DNA of 64,000 bases. Origin: Ligustrum vulgare (taxonomy: Eukaryota > Streptophyta > Magnoliopsida > Lamiales > Oleaceae). The translations under genes and the position numbers were made by a program. The notes beneath the pieces are model-generated. The model saw only the letters and a program-made list of their open reading frames with translations, did not search any database and was not told the DNA's origin. Shown piece by piece: positions 33,154-49,975 of the stretch (position 1 is the first letter of the stretch; every line of letters begins with the position of its first letter). Location of the stretch: the NCBI GenBank assembly GCA_963555705.1, contig OY743168.1:96388925-96452924 (forward strand), written 5' to 3'.

Positions 33154-34639
33154 GTGATTCCGGGTAAGAAAATAGAATTATTTTTTCAGAAATCATTTTA
33201 GGATTCGAGGTTAATTTTTGAATATAAATTGATGAGAAAAGTAGCGACATTGTTTTAGTATACTTTGTCTAATAACTGCAGGTCTTTTAAAAGTGTAATG
33301 TTCTTAATCTCATCTAATGTTAGAATGAAAAGGATTTATATCCTTGTGCATCAGCCATTAGTTATGCCTATCGGTTGTGTATTGTGTTGATAAATGATTT
33401 TTCTTTGTCAAATTTTATTTTTGATTTAGTGAATGGTCTTTTTTTTCCCGAAGAAAGAAAATTTTTCTTCCGTGAATGAATTTGTCTGAGTTATGTGAAA
33501 ATTGCGCCAATAAGTTCAAACTTGGAGAGATAAAAAGGTTTTTTGGTTGGATGAGCTGAAGGAATCTCCCATGTTTCCTTGACTTAAATTTTAATTGCTT
33601 GATATCTTCATTTCCTACCAATGGCTTTCTAGCACCCTTTTCAGCAAGGGCAACATCTGCTAGCAGGAATTTTAGATGAAAACCCTTGGGAAACCAAGCA
33701 TGATTGAGAATGAGCAATGACTTAGAGTGTAATTCTAAAGTTTTGAGGGTTGAAAGTAAGTTCGAGCAAAGGGGTAGCACTTAGATCTTAATAAAAAAAT
33801 AAAAAAATAGAAAGTGAGATTAAAATAGGAAGTATTTCGTTTTTATCTACGATGATATTATTGAGCTCTTCAAAATATTATACCGAAGTTCTATTTATAC
33901 AAAAAGGCCTGTCATATTTGGTTATACTATAAGCAGAGAAATGTATTGCTTCATGGAAATAATACGAAACAGATGCTATGACTAATGAGGATTAAAATAC
34001 TCAAAAAAACATTTGCTCTTATAAAAGGCTTCTATAAATGTTTCATTACCTCTCATTACATGCAAGCCCATAATTAGCAAAATTCTCATATCTGTTAGCC
34101 AATTTAGCATTCTTTGATTATTTAAAAAATATAATATTATGCTATTTTAGCAATCACCCTGTGTGATGGTTTTGGGCAGATGTGGTGCTGGACAACTTGA
34201 GGATCTAGGATCATCAGATGTTGCACCTGATGGGGTACTTGGTTTTGGAAAGATTTTAGATTGATAGATTTGGGATTAGACTTTTGTACATGAATTACAT
34301 CGTGATATCTTCCATTCGCCCAGTTTTTGGGACAAAGATTGCCATTCACTTTACTTAACGAAGACTAATTGTTACAGAGAGGTGTCTTTGCACTTGAAAA
34401 CTAATGTTATTTATTTATTTATTTTTCTCATTGTTTTGTTTTAGTACCTTATTTTTTGTTATTAGAACATATCCGTGCAATGCATGAGTATGCAACTAGT
34501 GTGAACTAAATCACAACATACATCAGAATAATTTGAACAGTAAAAGCCAGTAGTCATTCCATTACAGCTCACTCCACCCTAGCTTTTGCCTTGATGGCCC
34601 CCTTGTAATTGGATGCGGTTCAACGTAATTTTTGAGCCT
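33154..34639. other. Intergenic stretch, no gene supported
   Basis: Two minus-strand frames of 121 and 70 codons (33415-33780, 34137-34349) have no recognisable domain and no codon signature I trust. Confidence 0.5.
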
Positions 34640-35048
34640 TAGGCCCTTATGCACAAATATTCTTGATGATTGCATTTCATACTATATTTTTATCCCTTAT
34701 TAAAATTTTAATTACATTAATATTTTAATTGAATTTTACTTACTTAAAGTTCAATAATTCTAGTGAGACATTAATAAGAGATATTTTTAATTGACAGTGT
34801 GGTGTGACAAATATTCTTTGGGTGATGAAAAAGTAAGTTGTGAGGTAGTTATAACAATTACCCAATGAATGTATGTAACTTCACAACAATGTCGATTAAA
34901 AATATTTCTTATTAATGTTCCCTTAAAATTACTTATTTAATTTTTCCTCTTAAAAAATTTATAATATTCTCACAAATATCACGTTCACCACAACAATGTC
35001 ACCTCCCTTTTTCTCAACGAGGCTCAGTGTATTGTCAAAAGACGTCAC
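34640..35048 (+). repeat. Dispersed repeat, copy 2, left part
   Basis: Matches 10035 onward (TTTATCCCTTATTAAAATTT, CACCTCCCTTTTTCTC). It carries about 180 bp not in copy 1 and stops at GTCAC (35044-35048), where a solo LTR begins. Continues at 36496. Confidence 0.75.
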
Positions 35049-36495
35049 TGTTGCTAACAGTAAGTGTGTTGGTCGAAATTACGAGGATTGAGTAAATTTA
35101 TGTTCTAGACTAGTTACCTTAACCGAAACTAGAAGATTTGCTATGATTTTAAAGTTTTGAATAAAATAAACTAACAAACTAAAATAAATAAAATCTAGTA
35201 AACAGAATTCAACTTAGGATTTTCTTAAGCGATGTTTAAATGTGTTGGGACATTCGATTTCACATTAGTTAATGCTCTTGATTCCAATCATCAAGTTTTA
35301 CTCATATCTATGTGCTCGATCGAATTCACTCATGCATATGAAATTTCTCTCTCGAGTTTAAATCAACCCTACCTAATTAGTCGACCATATTTCTAGACAG
35401 CAGGTTGTAATAACTAAGTGCGTGAAACACAAGAATTCATTTAGAGATTACAATACTAATAGACTAATATCTCTATTGTTTATCCAAGTACTAGATTTTA
35501 TTCCTAGATGGCTAGATCTAAGTGTTAGCTTACCTCTCGAATTATGAATACACTCATGAAATCATGAACAAATTATCAATTCATTCATTCATTAAACATG
35601 AAAATAAAATCAAAACATGCACATTATATGTAAAACTCAATTCATGAAATTAATAGTGTAAAACTTATGTTACATCGAATATCCCAACTAATAATTTAGC
35701 TACTCATTACAAAATAATTAAAAACGCATAAATAATATATAAACATGTTGATTTTGTTTAATTAACAAGAGAATAGAATTCTTGCAACAAGATTCAATCT
35801 CAGTCCCTTTGCCTTTCAAGAACTTTATGATAAAACTGAATTTTGTGTGTAATTGGCTGTGCAAAATCCCCTATACGTGCATGAATGGTAGTATTTGTAG
35901 GTTGCTCCAGAAACCTAGGAAATTAACACAAGAAATCGCGTAGGGACCTAAACTCGCGCTGGTCTAATATCTGCGCGGCCACACAGAAGAAAGTCTGATG
36001 GCCGCGTAGGCTATCAAAATGTGGTTCTCTGATGGTGTGTTCGAACTTGTGGCCACCGGGTGTAAAGGTCGTGGTCGCGCAGGCCAACTATTCCAGCGAA
36101 ATTTCATCTTTCAAAAGTGTTTAAATACGTTTCCAATCTTTAAATGCTTACAAGTTCTTCATCTTCCGATTGTTGCATTTTAGTCCCTATATTTTTAAAT
36201 CTCTTCAAATCTTTCTTCCAACTTCTCTTCATCTTCAGTTGAGCCATCTAACTTTGATTTCTAGCATTTTGCACCTTTTGTAAATCTCACTTGACATGAT
36301 CATCATCAATTTATCCATTTTAGTTCCAATTATCACCAAAATGCACATTATTTGCCTCGATTGCATAATTTACTCAATTTTGGCATATTTCCTAGAATAT
36401 AAACAAATAAAAAAAACTATGTAGACTTTATTTTAAAACAACAATAAATGATTCTAATTTAGATATATAAATAAGTTTATAAAATACACTTATCG
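35049..36495 (-). mobile_element. Solo gypsy (Tat/Athila-type) LTR, 1447 bp, GTCAC target site
   Basis: Flanked by exact GTCAC repeats (35044-35048 and 36496-36500). The plus strand starts TGTTGCTAAC; the minus strand starts CGATAAGTGTATTTT, i.e. the usual TGATAAGT start with its first base changed. No internal sequence or second LTR is present, so recombination between LTRs probably removed the rest. U3 carries repeated GC words (GCGCGACC, GCCTACGCGGCC). Length and start match the 57162 LTR. The uninterrupted related repeat at 10.2 kb shows the empty site. Confidence 0.88.
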
Positions 36496-36870
36496 GTCAC
36501 CATTGAGTTTTCACCAATTTTACAACGTGTTTAATAAAAAGTCTGACCAAATATAATGAAAGTATTATAAAAAATTGAAAGTTTCAATGTGTGATACTAA
36601 AATTCTGTCATAAGTCTCATAAAAATTTGAAAAAGTTTTTCAGGTTATGATATAAAAAATTGAAACTATCATAAGTATCATGTTGTAATACTTTAAAAGT
36701 ATCATAAGTTCCATAATATGATACTTGTAACGAAAAACATATTTTTCAGTAAAAATAATTTTTTGCAGTATTTTTCAGTGATTCTTTAAAATGAAGTAAG
36801 TTTCAATTATAACACCAAAAGTTGCAATACCAAAAGTTGTGTATTTGACAATTTGTACAAAATCCCCTAT
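36496..36870 (+). repeat. Dispersed repeat, copy 2, right part
   Basis: Resumes with CACCATTGAGTTTTCACCAA and the AAAGTATCATAAGT series, aligning to 10232-10480. Confidence 0.75.
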
Positions 36871-36970
36871 CAACTATTTGACATTTTTACTAAAAATCAA
36901 ATGGAATTACTATATATTATTAATAATACTTTCAGAATTAAGCTAATTGTAAAAATAAAATTGTACAAGT

Positions 36971-38087
36971 TAGTGTGGACAAAATAATCGAACCAGACCA
37001 AACCAAGCCAGAACCGAACCAAACCAAGCGGTTTGGTTCGGTTCTACATAAAAAAAATTATGATTTTGTTCTTAGAATTAAAAATCATTTGGTTTAGGTT
37101 CTGGTTCCGGTTCTCTTTCGAGAACCAGAACCAAGAACCAAACTCAATTTATATATTTTACAAATTACAATGTGTTCGGGAAATTTTGTTTATAATAAAC
37201 ACAATTTTCAATGCCAATTTTTAAACACGGGTCTTTTCTTTCTTCAATTTTTAACCACACATGTTACCTAGAAAACACAAATAACACCAATCATTATTAT
37301 TTATAACAGTTGCCGAACAGGGATATTCATCTCACCAAAAAATTTAAATCTGATATTATAAATGTGAAATGTACAAAAATGTTATTTACCATACATTTTA
37401 TCTCATTTCCTATTAGATAAAGATTTTAAATCACAAATATAAATTCTAATTCTAATTTATTTTTCTTCTTTTCAATTACAGACAAGCATTCACACTGCTT
37501 TACTTGCACTCCTATAACACAGCAATCGTTGCACTCCTTAATCACCATCGACGTCATTGATGTTTATTTTTTAAAATTTATGTATATATAAACCTCGGCC
37601 CAATTTCGTCAATTCTCAAGAGTTAACCCAAACTCAAATTCCAAATTTCATCCATAACTCACACGGCATCACGGTAGAACGAGACTCAGAACTTCATCGT
37701 AACCTATAACTATAAGTTTAAACGGTCTTTATGTTCGATTCATTAAGTTTCAACTGGTCGGCGAGCTTCCTTCAGGTGAGTTTCTTCTTCTTCGACTTAG
37801 AATAACAAGTTACTTTTTCTAAATTTTTGTTTTGTTAACTAAAAATTTTATTTTCTATTTAGTAATGATGTAAATGGATTCTAATGAAAAAGAGGATATA
37901 AACAGATTTTAATTTACATTTATTATTTAAAAATCTAAATAATGGTCCCAGAATCAAACCAGAACCGAGCGGTTTGGTTTCGATTTGATTCCATATCTTT
38001 AAAAAAATCAATTGGTTTCATTAATAAAAAATCATCAGTTTATGGTTTGGTTTCTAGAAGAACCAAACCAAATCACGTCCACCTCTA
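36971..38087. mobile_element. hAT-like non-autonomous element (about 1.1 kb)
   Basis: Ends TAGTGTGGAC and GTCCACCTCTA are imperfect inverted repeats of the TAGAGGTGG type. GGTTTGGTTCGGTT-like words lie inside both ends. Flanking 8-mers (GTACAAGT and CTGTACTA) do not match exactly, so the target duplication is unproven. Confidence 0.5.
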
Positions 38088-38383
38088 CTGTACTAACTCT
38101 CACATGGTGGTGAGTTCCACACACTATTTTATTCACATACCCTCTTCTTGCGAGGATTAGTACATTAATTTGTACAATTTTATTTGTACAAGTAGCAAAG
38201 TTGACTATGCACGGTTCGTTTCATCGGAAAAATATTATGACTTACAAAAACTTCTATTAAAAATAAAATTTACAACGGTGATTTATAAATTATAACCGAT
38301 CAAAAATTCTGTCTTTTATTTGAATTTTGGATTTGGATTCAACCCTTTTGGTTCATAGTTCAAGATTATAGATTTTTCATGGA

Positions 38384-39367
38384 CTTAATTGTTCTAATAA
38401 TCACCACATTTATATGTCTATATTTCAACTGTTCATTGAAGTTTTGATCACTAAATTTATGTCTGTGTCTTAAATTGATTATCAAAGTTTAAAGTGTCGA
38501 GTTTTTATCACCAAACTCATGAGCTAATTGTCGAAATAATCATTGGACTCATGTATATGTTAAGAGACTAATTAATGAAGTTTAGAGTGTCGAGTTTTGG
38601 TCACTAAACTTATCAAAATGTTGGACGTTAGTCATTGACTTAACTTCCTTAACAGAATTCGCGACAAAAGATGGATGTCAGGTGGCACTACGTCATCCTT
38701 AAATTAACAATCATGACACACCAAATTGTCAAGTAAGAAATTTTTAAAAACTTCTTCGATTGGTCACCAAGCTTTTAAAAGCATCTTTGACTGTTAATTT
38801 GGTGTATAAAATTGATAAATTGGAAAAACATTAATAAATTTTTAGATCCGTGTTTTCATTTTTACAAGTTTAATGACCAAAACTTGATCACCTTAAAGTT
38901 TAAAAAGAAAATCGAAGACCTTTTTAAAAGTCTAGAGACTAATTGAACACCTTTTTAAATATTTTACGTTGCAATTCGGTATGTAGTGATTGGTCAATTA
39001 AAGATGATGTGTCGCTAGGCTACGTGTACATTCTACTACGTTATCAATTTCATTACAAACAAAAGTTAAGTCAACGACTTACATCCAACATTTTAATTGT
39101 TTAGTGGTCAAATTTGACACTTTAAACTTCAGTGATCAGTCGAAAACATATATATAAGTGCACCGATTGTTAAGACAATTAACTTATAAGTCAAATAACA
39201 AAAACTCGACACTTTAAAACTTTAGTGATCAATCGAAGATATGGACATAGTTCAGTATTATTGAGACAATTAATTCATAAGTTTAGTGATTAAAACTCGA
39301 TACTTTAAATTTAAGTGATCATTTGAAATATAGATATAAATTCAGTGATTATTAAGACAATTAACTT
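38384..39367. mobile_element. Foldback element with long inverted arms
   Basis: The left arm starts CTTAATTGTTCTAATAATCA and the complement of the right end reads AGTTAATTGTCTTAATAATC. Matching continues for several hundred bases (words GAGTTTTGGTCACTAAACTT and TCGACACTTTAAA on opposite arms). The loop of about 200 bp is unrelated. No coding. Confidence 0.65.
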
Positions 39368-40790
39368 GTTTTTCATGTTTAAAAATCAAGTAAAAAAAAG
39401 ATTAACCTCACAAAGATAAATGGTTAGTAATGTTTAGTAAATCGTTTATAAACGATTCTTTATAAATATTATTTATAAATAGTAATGTGATAATATTTCA
39501 TTTATTTATTTTTTTGAAAAGAAAAAAAGCTGAGCGAGAATTTCTGATCAATTGAAATGTATTTTTCAAAAATAAAAAATAAAAAAAATCAATCCATTTA
39601 CATGTTGTCAATGTGAATGCTTATAATAACTTGTAGTAAGTACGTGTGTTGCACACCTTATATGTATAATGAATGTGATACATATTGTCTTCGTAAAAAT
39701 AATACCATTATTTGAATGTTGTTGAGCTAAAAGATATCAATTTGGGAAGTAATCAGTCAAAAAATGAAAATAAAAAATATGTAAATTCGAATAAAAGAAT
39801 TGTAAATAGTGTATTCGACAATTAATTGAGAAAAAAATACCAACGACATGTTGCAGGCTTTGTATAGTAATAAAGGATGTTATAGGCTTTGTATAGTAAT
39901 AAAGGATGTTATATCTCTAATGAGTTTGCTAAAGTACATAAAAATTTAGATATTATTGAATATGATAATGGGTATTGAATAGTAGAAAGTTACAAAATCA
40001 TTCAAATTCCAATCATATTTTTCTTTTTTGTCAAAGTAATCATATTTTTCTTTTTATTATTTGATTAATAATTGAAAATTTGTAAGGAAAATTCAATATT
40101 GCATATTTTTCAATAAATTTCATAAAATATTATTGAACTTGCTGTCAAATTTCATAATTAGAATTGATAAAAGACAATGCAAGGAAAAAGTTTACCATGA
40201 CACACATTTTGTGCGGTTTGATTGGTCACAAAAAATTGTGAAAAAACTTCGTTACCACTCATTTTAGCAATTTTCTCCTTTCAATAATTTCAAACACTTA
40301 TCTCCAGACTTTATAAAGAAAATTATTACAGAATATTTAAATTTATTGTAGATTAATATTACTGACTGATAAAAGACAAAATATTAAGGAAAATATTTAC
40401 ATAAAACCTAACAAATTTAGAGCGTTATTGACAAAAGTGAATAATGCAATAATTATATAAAAAAATAATAATAATTTATAATTTGACTTTTTATAGATAT
40501 TTTCTTGGTCACAAATCCAAAAATCATTTACTATATGTCACATATAAATTTATTTTGCGTTAATAGAACTCTCCTAATTCAATTATTAAAACAAGTTGAT
40601 CAAATTCAAAATTTTCTAATATATATGTATATAAATGAAAGATTATTTTTTATGGAACCATTGTTTATAATTGAAAATGTAGAATAAATTATTATTAAAG
40701 AACGATGTAAAAAAATTTAAGATAATTTTTCTTACAAATAAAAAATATGAACTCTAACAACGAATCATTAAAAAATTGAAAAATTATTAA

Positions 40791-40827
<37 letters not shown>

Positions 40828-41243
40828 GAAAGTTTATAATAATAAAATAAAATATTTAATGGTGTGAATAAAAATTGGTAATCAAAGCATCTTTTTGGCA
40901 AATCAAGAGAAACATGTTTTTTTTTACACAATTTCTCAAATCAATTTTTAATCACACATATTTTCTTTCTCTAATTTTTAAACACACATCTTACCTAAAA
41001 AACATAAAAAAATGTTTTTAAACAAAAAAAATTTAACAAACATGTTTTTAAATCCTCATTTTTTATATATTGTAGAAAATAGAATATGATGAGTGCACAA
41101 AATGAGTCTCTTTATTTTTTTTAATTTAATTAATTAATTAATTAATGGATAATATAGGAGGATATAATTGGTTTAAAGCAAAAAATTGTGAGGGTAAAAT
41201 CGGGATGTCAAAGATTTTCTCCTATTCATACTTTTATAGTATT
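39368..41243. other. AT-rich intergenic stretch with microsatellites
   Basis: Contains a 33-bp direct duplication (TGTTATAGGCTTTGTATAGTAATAAAGGA-type, about 39850-39912), an (AT)n tract at 40793-40825 and an (AATT)n tract at about 41127-41146. No gene seen. Confidence 0.6.
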
Positions 41244-41310
41244 GTAGATGTAGATGTAGATGTAGATGTAGATTGTAGATGTAGATGTAGATAGATGGTA
41301 GATGTAGATG
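41244..41310. repeat. (GTAGAT)n repeat upstream of the DUF1336 gene
   Basis: About eleven units of GTAGAT, some imperfect, about 240 bp upstream of the predicted TATA box. Confidence 0.9.
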
Positions 41311-41551
41311 AAGAAGATTTGTGAAGCGCGTTGGTTGAGAAATCCGAATACATGCAAGAAAAACAAGACATCCAACTCAAAATCATCGAACTGGACAAGC
41401 CCAAAAATAGAAAAATGAGTAAAATCTAACGTTAATTCACCATCGTTTGTCATGACGAGAAAAAAATGGCGTAATGAACCAAACATAGCTTCAGGACGTT
41501 CCATTGTCCCTGTCCTCTCCTCTCCTCTCCCCTCACCAATATTTACCATTC

Positions 41552-41559
41552 TATAAATA
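41552..41559 (+). promoter_or_regulatory. Probable TATA box of the DUF1336 gene
   Basis: TATAAATA preceded by a pyrimidine tract (TCCTCTCCTCTCCTCTCCCC, 41512-41531). A start near 41585 would give a long 5' leader. An intron in that leader is likely, with an acceptor GTTGCAG at about 42832, 27 bases before the ATG. Confidence 0.5.
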
Positions 41560-42858
41560 CACACGAATACACGCACATATCACTGTAAATTCTATAAAGA
41601 ATTGGTTTCTGGTATTCGAGAAAAAATAAGGTTTGAAATTGCCTTCGGATCCGACACCGTCGGACCCACTTTCCCTCTCTCTTTGCTTTGTAATTCATAC
41701 TTGTTCTTCCCGAGAGAGGGACACCCCCCGAAGCCCTTTTTCAGGTCCCCTCTGTCTGTTTGTGCAATGTATTTGTGAATATACGCTTGTATGATTTCTT
41801 TGGTCAGATTGTATTTTCTGGGAAATTTCTTGGCGTCCGTTGATTTCTGAAGTATGGTGATATTAAATTGAGGTTTCTGATTTTTACGCGGAAGGGGATT
41901 ATCTTTAAATTATATGTTTGATGATTGCTTTTGAATTGGTTTTCTTCACATTTTTGGGGTATTTTTCTTGATCATATTGCTTGATAATCTATTTTATTCC
42001 ATTTTTTGTATATGAATTTGTTTTTCATTTTCAATTTATATACCATTTTGGGCCTTTGATTTATACGTTTTTGATGGGACCCAATTTGGATCATTCTTTC
42101 TTTTCTAACATCTGATATCTTTTATTATTGGATTTGGTCTTTAAAACGAAGATACCAATGTCATGATCCCCTTTCTTGTTTTCTCTTATTAGCATTTTCT
42201 GATTATATTTGAAAAAGGAATGTAAAAAACTTGCATAAGATGTTACCAAAAATTAATAAATTTGCATAAGATATTGACCCCTGCATCTCATTTTCCATGC
42301 CTCTGTTCGATTTCGCCTTCCAATTTTGGGTTTGATGAGATCACATTTGGCTGCTTAGCTTTGTCAATATAATCCTTGCTTCGTTCTAGCAAATGGGATG
42401 TTGAGATACTGATTCGCGTGGAATTAATTTTACTCGAGATACTTCTATACGAAAGTAAAGAATCTCATGATTTACATTTTATAGTGAAGTGGTAGAACAA
42501 CTGAAACTAAGAGAGGGAATAGGTGATTCTCTTGAGATTTATTGCTAGAAAGCTATTTAGGTTTGAATGGACCTTAATCCAAATCTTGCAGATAGCCGGT
42601 AACTTTTAAATGTTTCCACCTTCATTCTGTATCATGAAGTTATGGATATTTATATGGTATATCTTAACATAGCTGAAAATCTCAATTATTTGTATTATGC
42701 TTATATGATTGTTTAATTGGAAATACGTGTAACTTCATAGATTTTGAAAATGAATCGGAACTTAGGACTGCAAGTTTAAAATATTGTGTATCAAAATTTG
42801 TCAGTGAGGCTGACAGCTTGCACACCGTTGCAGAAATTTAGAAGACCGACTCATACCA

Positions 42859-46517
<3,659 letters not shown>

Positions 46518-46605
46518 TACTGACATTTTCCGTCACCTGCAAAGGGCAAGTTTTAATGTGTTTTGACGTCAATTCCGAGCAATCATAGCTTCGACATGTG
46601 ATATG

Positions 46606-46611
46606 AATAAA
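46606..46611 (+). terminator. Poly(A) signal of the DUF1336 gene
   Basis: AATAAA 89 bases after the stop codon, with TTGTAACTTATGTTAAC-type U-rich text beyond. Confidence 0.5.
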
Positions 46612-47189
46612 GAGAAATAAGAAGTCATCTTATCCATAATTTTAACGTTGTTTCATATGAATCTTGTAACTTATGTTAACATCAAAGTATTTAACCTCTG
46701 ATGTGTATAAAACACCTTTTGTCACCTTTGGATGTAAATCTTATATTGATTCTTGATTTTATCTTATTATTACATTATTCTCTTCCTAGTTTCTTTCAAT
46801 ATAACTAGCTAATAAAATCATAGATTACAGTGAATGTTCTTTTTGGTCTTCTATTCTAAGACCACCTCCAAGGCATACCCAAATTTGGGATGATGAATAG
46901 TCCTATCCCAATTTTGGAATACACTATTTTATTACAAAAATGCCATTGTTATATTTACGAAATTGCCAATTTTATTTTATTTTTATAAATAAAAACTGTT
47001 TATACCAAATTTGTGACAAACTATTGGAGATGAAAAAGGGTTCCGATCAAATTTGGGTCAAAGTTCGGACCAAATTTGATTCGAACAAGATACTCTAAGC
47101 TCTTGATAAATATGATACCAAGGAATGATAATAATACTTAGTTTAAAAGAAGCCATTAGAATTTGATCACCTCAGTAAACACTAATTTA
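46612..47189. other. Intergenic stretch, no gene
   Basis: Around 46860-47100 are short palindromic words (CCAAATTTGG-type) that could be a degraded MITE. Boundaries not resolved. Confidence 0.4.
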
Positions 47190-47685
47190 GCCTCTGTTTG
47201 ATTAAAGTTTTTTTTGTTTATAAATAGATAATGTGATGTTTTTGTGGTAAATTATGTAGTTGAAAGGTGATTTAAAAAAAAAGTGTGTGATTAAAAAATG
47301 ATTTGAAAAATTGTGTTATTTATAAACTATAAACAAATTATCGTACGAAGTTCAACAAATGGTTTTATGTGCACCCTATATTTTGACCACTCAGATCACG
47401 ATAGTTCAGTTCGAGTTGGTTAGTGAGGTTGAGCGTTTCAATATTAGAATCGCCGTTTTTTAAAGGAACGATCCCACCATTTGTATTTCGAACCCAAGTC
47501 ATTGCACGTCGATGCGAGTGGGAAGTGAGAATTGCGTGATTTATAAACTTTATTTATAAACAACACATTTTTTTAAATCACATTTTAAGAATATAAATTT
47601 TTTCAGATAATTTTTAATCATATATTTTATTTTAAAAATATCATATTCTTTATTCATAAACGATTTATTTTTATCAAACAAAGGC
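47190..47685. mobile_element. Tourist-like MITE (496 bp), TTA target site
   Basis: Ends GCCTCTGTTTGATTAAAG and TTATCAAACAAAGGC are inverted repeats, with TTA on both sides (47187-47189 and 47686-47688), as PIF/Harbinger-type MITEs have. A less AT-rich segment inside (about 47340-47530) may be a later insertion, with a B-box-like GGTTCGAAAT on the minus strand. Confidence 0.7.
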
Positions 47686-48037
47686 TTAATGTCACAATCT
47701 TCGTAATTTGAAAGAACGTTTCCATCACTTAAGTACGAGACTACATGAAGCTCATGTTTAGCCCTCATCATAAACAAAACATATTTTTCTCTATTCTCTT
47801 CTACAACGTATTTATAAATTGTAATGATTGTATTAAATAACACATGCTAAAATAATATTACACAATAATTAATAAAAGATTTCCTATTTTTCAACCACAC
47901 ATTATCCTAAAAATCATTATTCAAAAATTTATTTATTTAGATAAACTCTTAAAAATCAACAGCAAACAAAAAGATTTTAATACCAGGGATAGAAGTGGCA
48001 TTAAGAAAAAAGAGTGAGGGTAATAGAAGGATCACGA

Positions 48038-48270
48038 TTTAGGGTTTCCTAATCAGTGCTTAGTCTATATATATTCATAGGAGCTAACAGATACACAACA
48101 CCGCCTAAGGCCGAGCGCTTCCCTCGCGAAAGAAGAGGTGGCGTGGTATTCCACGAGAGAGGTTTTTATAAATCGTGGCGCACGTTAGTGTGATGGGCGT
48201 ACATTAATTCAACTGGGGACTCCATGGCCGCTGTGCTGTTTCAGCTTGCAGCCACAGCGAGGGGATTGCC
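48038..48270 (+). ncRNA. Candidate structured RNA gene with telo-box and TATA
   Basis: TTTAGGGTTT (48038-48047) and TATATATAT (48066-48074) precede a GC-rich island (about 48098-48265) in otherwise AT-rich sequence. The island has short stems (GTGGTATTCCAC; GCTTCCCTCGCG..GAAGAGGTGGCG; GCTGTGCTGTTTCAGCTTGCAGCCACAGC). Plant small nuclear/nucleolar RNA genes often have a telo-box and TATA. I cannot match it to a family and it has no ORF longer than about 65 codons. A (TA)n tract (48272-48298) and T-runs follow. Confidence 0.3.
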
Positions 48271-48275
48271 CTATA

Positions 48276-48298
<23 letters not shown>

Positions 48299-48306
<8 letters not shown>

Positions 48307-49159
48307 TTTTATTATTTATTTTTTTCTTTTTTTGGTGTGCGTTTGTGTGTACTTTGTATATGAATTTTAGAATTTTTTTAGGGTTTATCTTATCATCTTT
48401 CCCCAAATAATTATTCCTTACTTTTCACAATGTTTTTGTTATAATCTTTTTCAAATACCGTGAAGGATGAACGTCTTTTAATAAATCATATTGCAACATG
48501 ATCCACTGTATATAATGATTTTTTATATTGATTTGGTTTTACAATTAGTTACAATACCAACATTTTTTTTTTTTTTTTTAATAAATGTTTTCGGTTGTTT
48601 TTACTTAAACATGCGGTATAACAACTATTGATAATGAAATAAAAGTTAACTAATAAAATTATTTCATTAAAACTAAATTAAAATATAATTATTCAATTGA
48701 ATAATTACCTAATTGACGATAAATGAAGATATTTTTCAAAATGCTAAATTCTATCTTTTGTATTCATGTCGTATTTTAGGTTTTAACTTTTAACTAATTT
48801 TTCATTACATGGCCCATTTATATAATTTTCCTTTTTAATAAATATAAAATATACAATTTATCACCAAATGATAAATAACATATCCTCATGCCCAGAGTTG
48901 TATGAATATCATTATTTAAAATCCATTTTTCTTCAAAGTTTGTTTTTAATAAAAATTTCTTCCAAGAAAATAATTTTAAACTTAAATTCAAAAAAATCTC
49001 AATTTTTTAATTACACATTATTATTCAAAAGCACTACAATAAAACACATACCATAAAAAAATGTGGCTTAAACCCTTATTATGGCAAGTTTTTTCAAATT
49101 ATTTTTTAATAGCATATTTCTCAAAACTAATTTTTAGTCAGTATTTTACTTCCAAAATA
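48299..49159. other. AT-rich stretch, nothing recognisable
   Basis: Poly-T tracts at 48297-48312 and 48564-48580, short frames without domains. Confidence 0.6.
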
Positions 49160-49942
49160 TTAGGTCGTATTCTCTTTACTGTTTTGAGGTCGTTTTCTGT
49201 TTTTATTTTCGAAAATGCTAAAAATGCGTTCTATTTACCATTTTCGAAAACGTATTTTGAAAAACAAAAAACAATTTGTACACAAAACGCAAAACGTCCA
49301 AAATTTCGTTTTGGACGTTTTGTGTGTATTTCGACAAAAAATGAATTTTTTTTTTTTTTTAAATCATCTTAACTTGAAACTATGTTTAATATAATTTTTT
49401 TATTTTTTTTTTATTTTTAGAATTATTCTAGTTTGGAATTAAGCTTAAATAAAAGTTTTTTTTTTTTTTTTTTTGAGAATTATCCTAACTTGGAACTAAG
49501 CTTAAATAAAGTTTTATTGAATTCAATATCAACATTACAAAAAAAATTAAGTGAAAATTCTTGTTATATTTCAAAAATTGCACTGATAAATAGATTTTGG
49601 TGATTTTGAAAGAACTTGCATTTTCTGAATTTTAATAGAATTAGAGATTTCTTCAATCCCGAACCTGACCAAGCTGTGTTAATATACTCTTAATGCTTAC
49701 ATTATTGTGTTGCATGTAACCATGTTTTCAGTGTATTGTGAAAGGAAATTTGAGTTTGAGTCTGTAGTATTCTGCAAAATTTCAAACAGAATATATTTTC
49801 CAGCTTTTCATTTTCAAATAGTTTTCAGAAATGACAAACCAAACGCGTTTTCAGCAAATTTGAAAATAAAAATAAAAACAGGAAATACAAAATATTTTCG
49901 AAAATGAAAATACAAAATAAAATACAAACGGAACGCCACCTT
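49160..49942. mobile_element. Possible small TIR element
   Basis: Left text TTAGGTCGTATTCTCTTTAC and the complement of the right end TAAGGTGGCGTTCCGTTTGT are related, and ATTTTCGAAAATG words recur inside both ends. No exact target duplication. Internal T-runs at 49347-49360 and 49457-49475. Confidence 0.4.
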
Positions 49943-49975
49943 ACTTTTTTGTTTTTAAATAAAAAATTTACAGAA

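Noticed and set aside
33415..33780. 121-codon minus-strand frame as a gene
   Set aside because: No domain, no splice support, and a poor composition signal.
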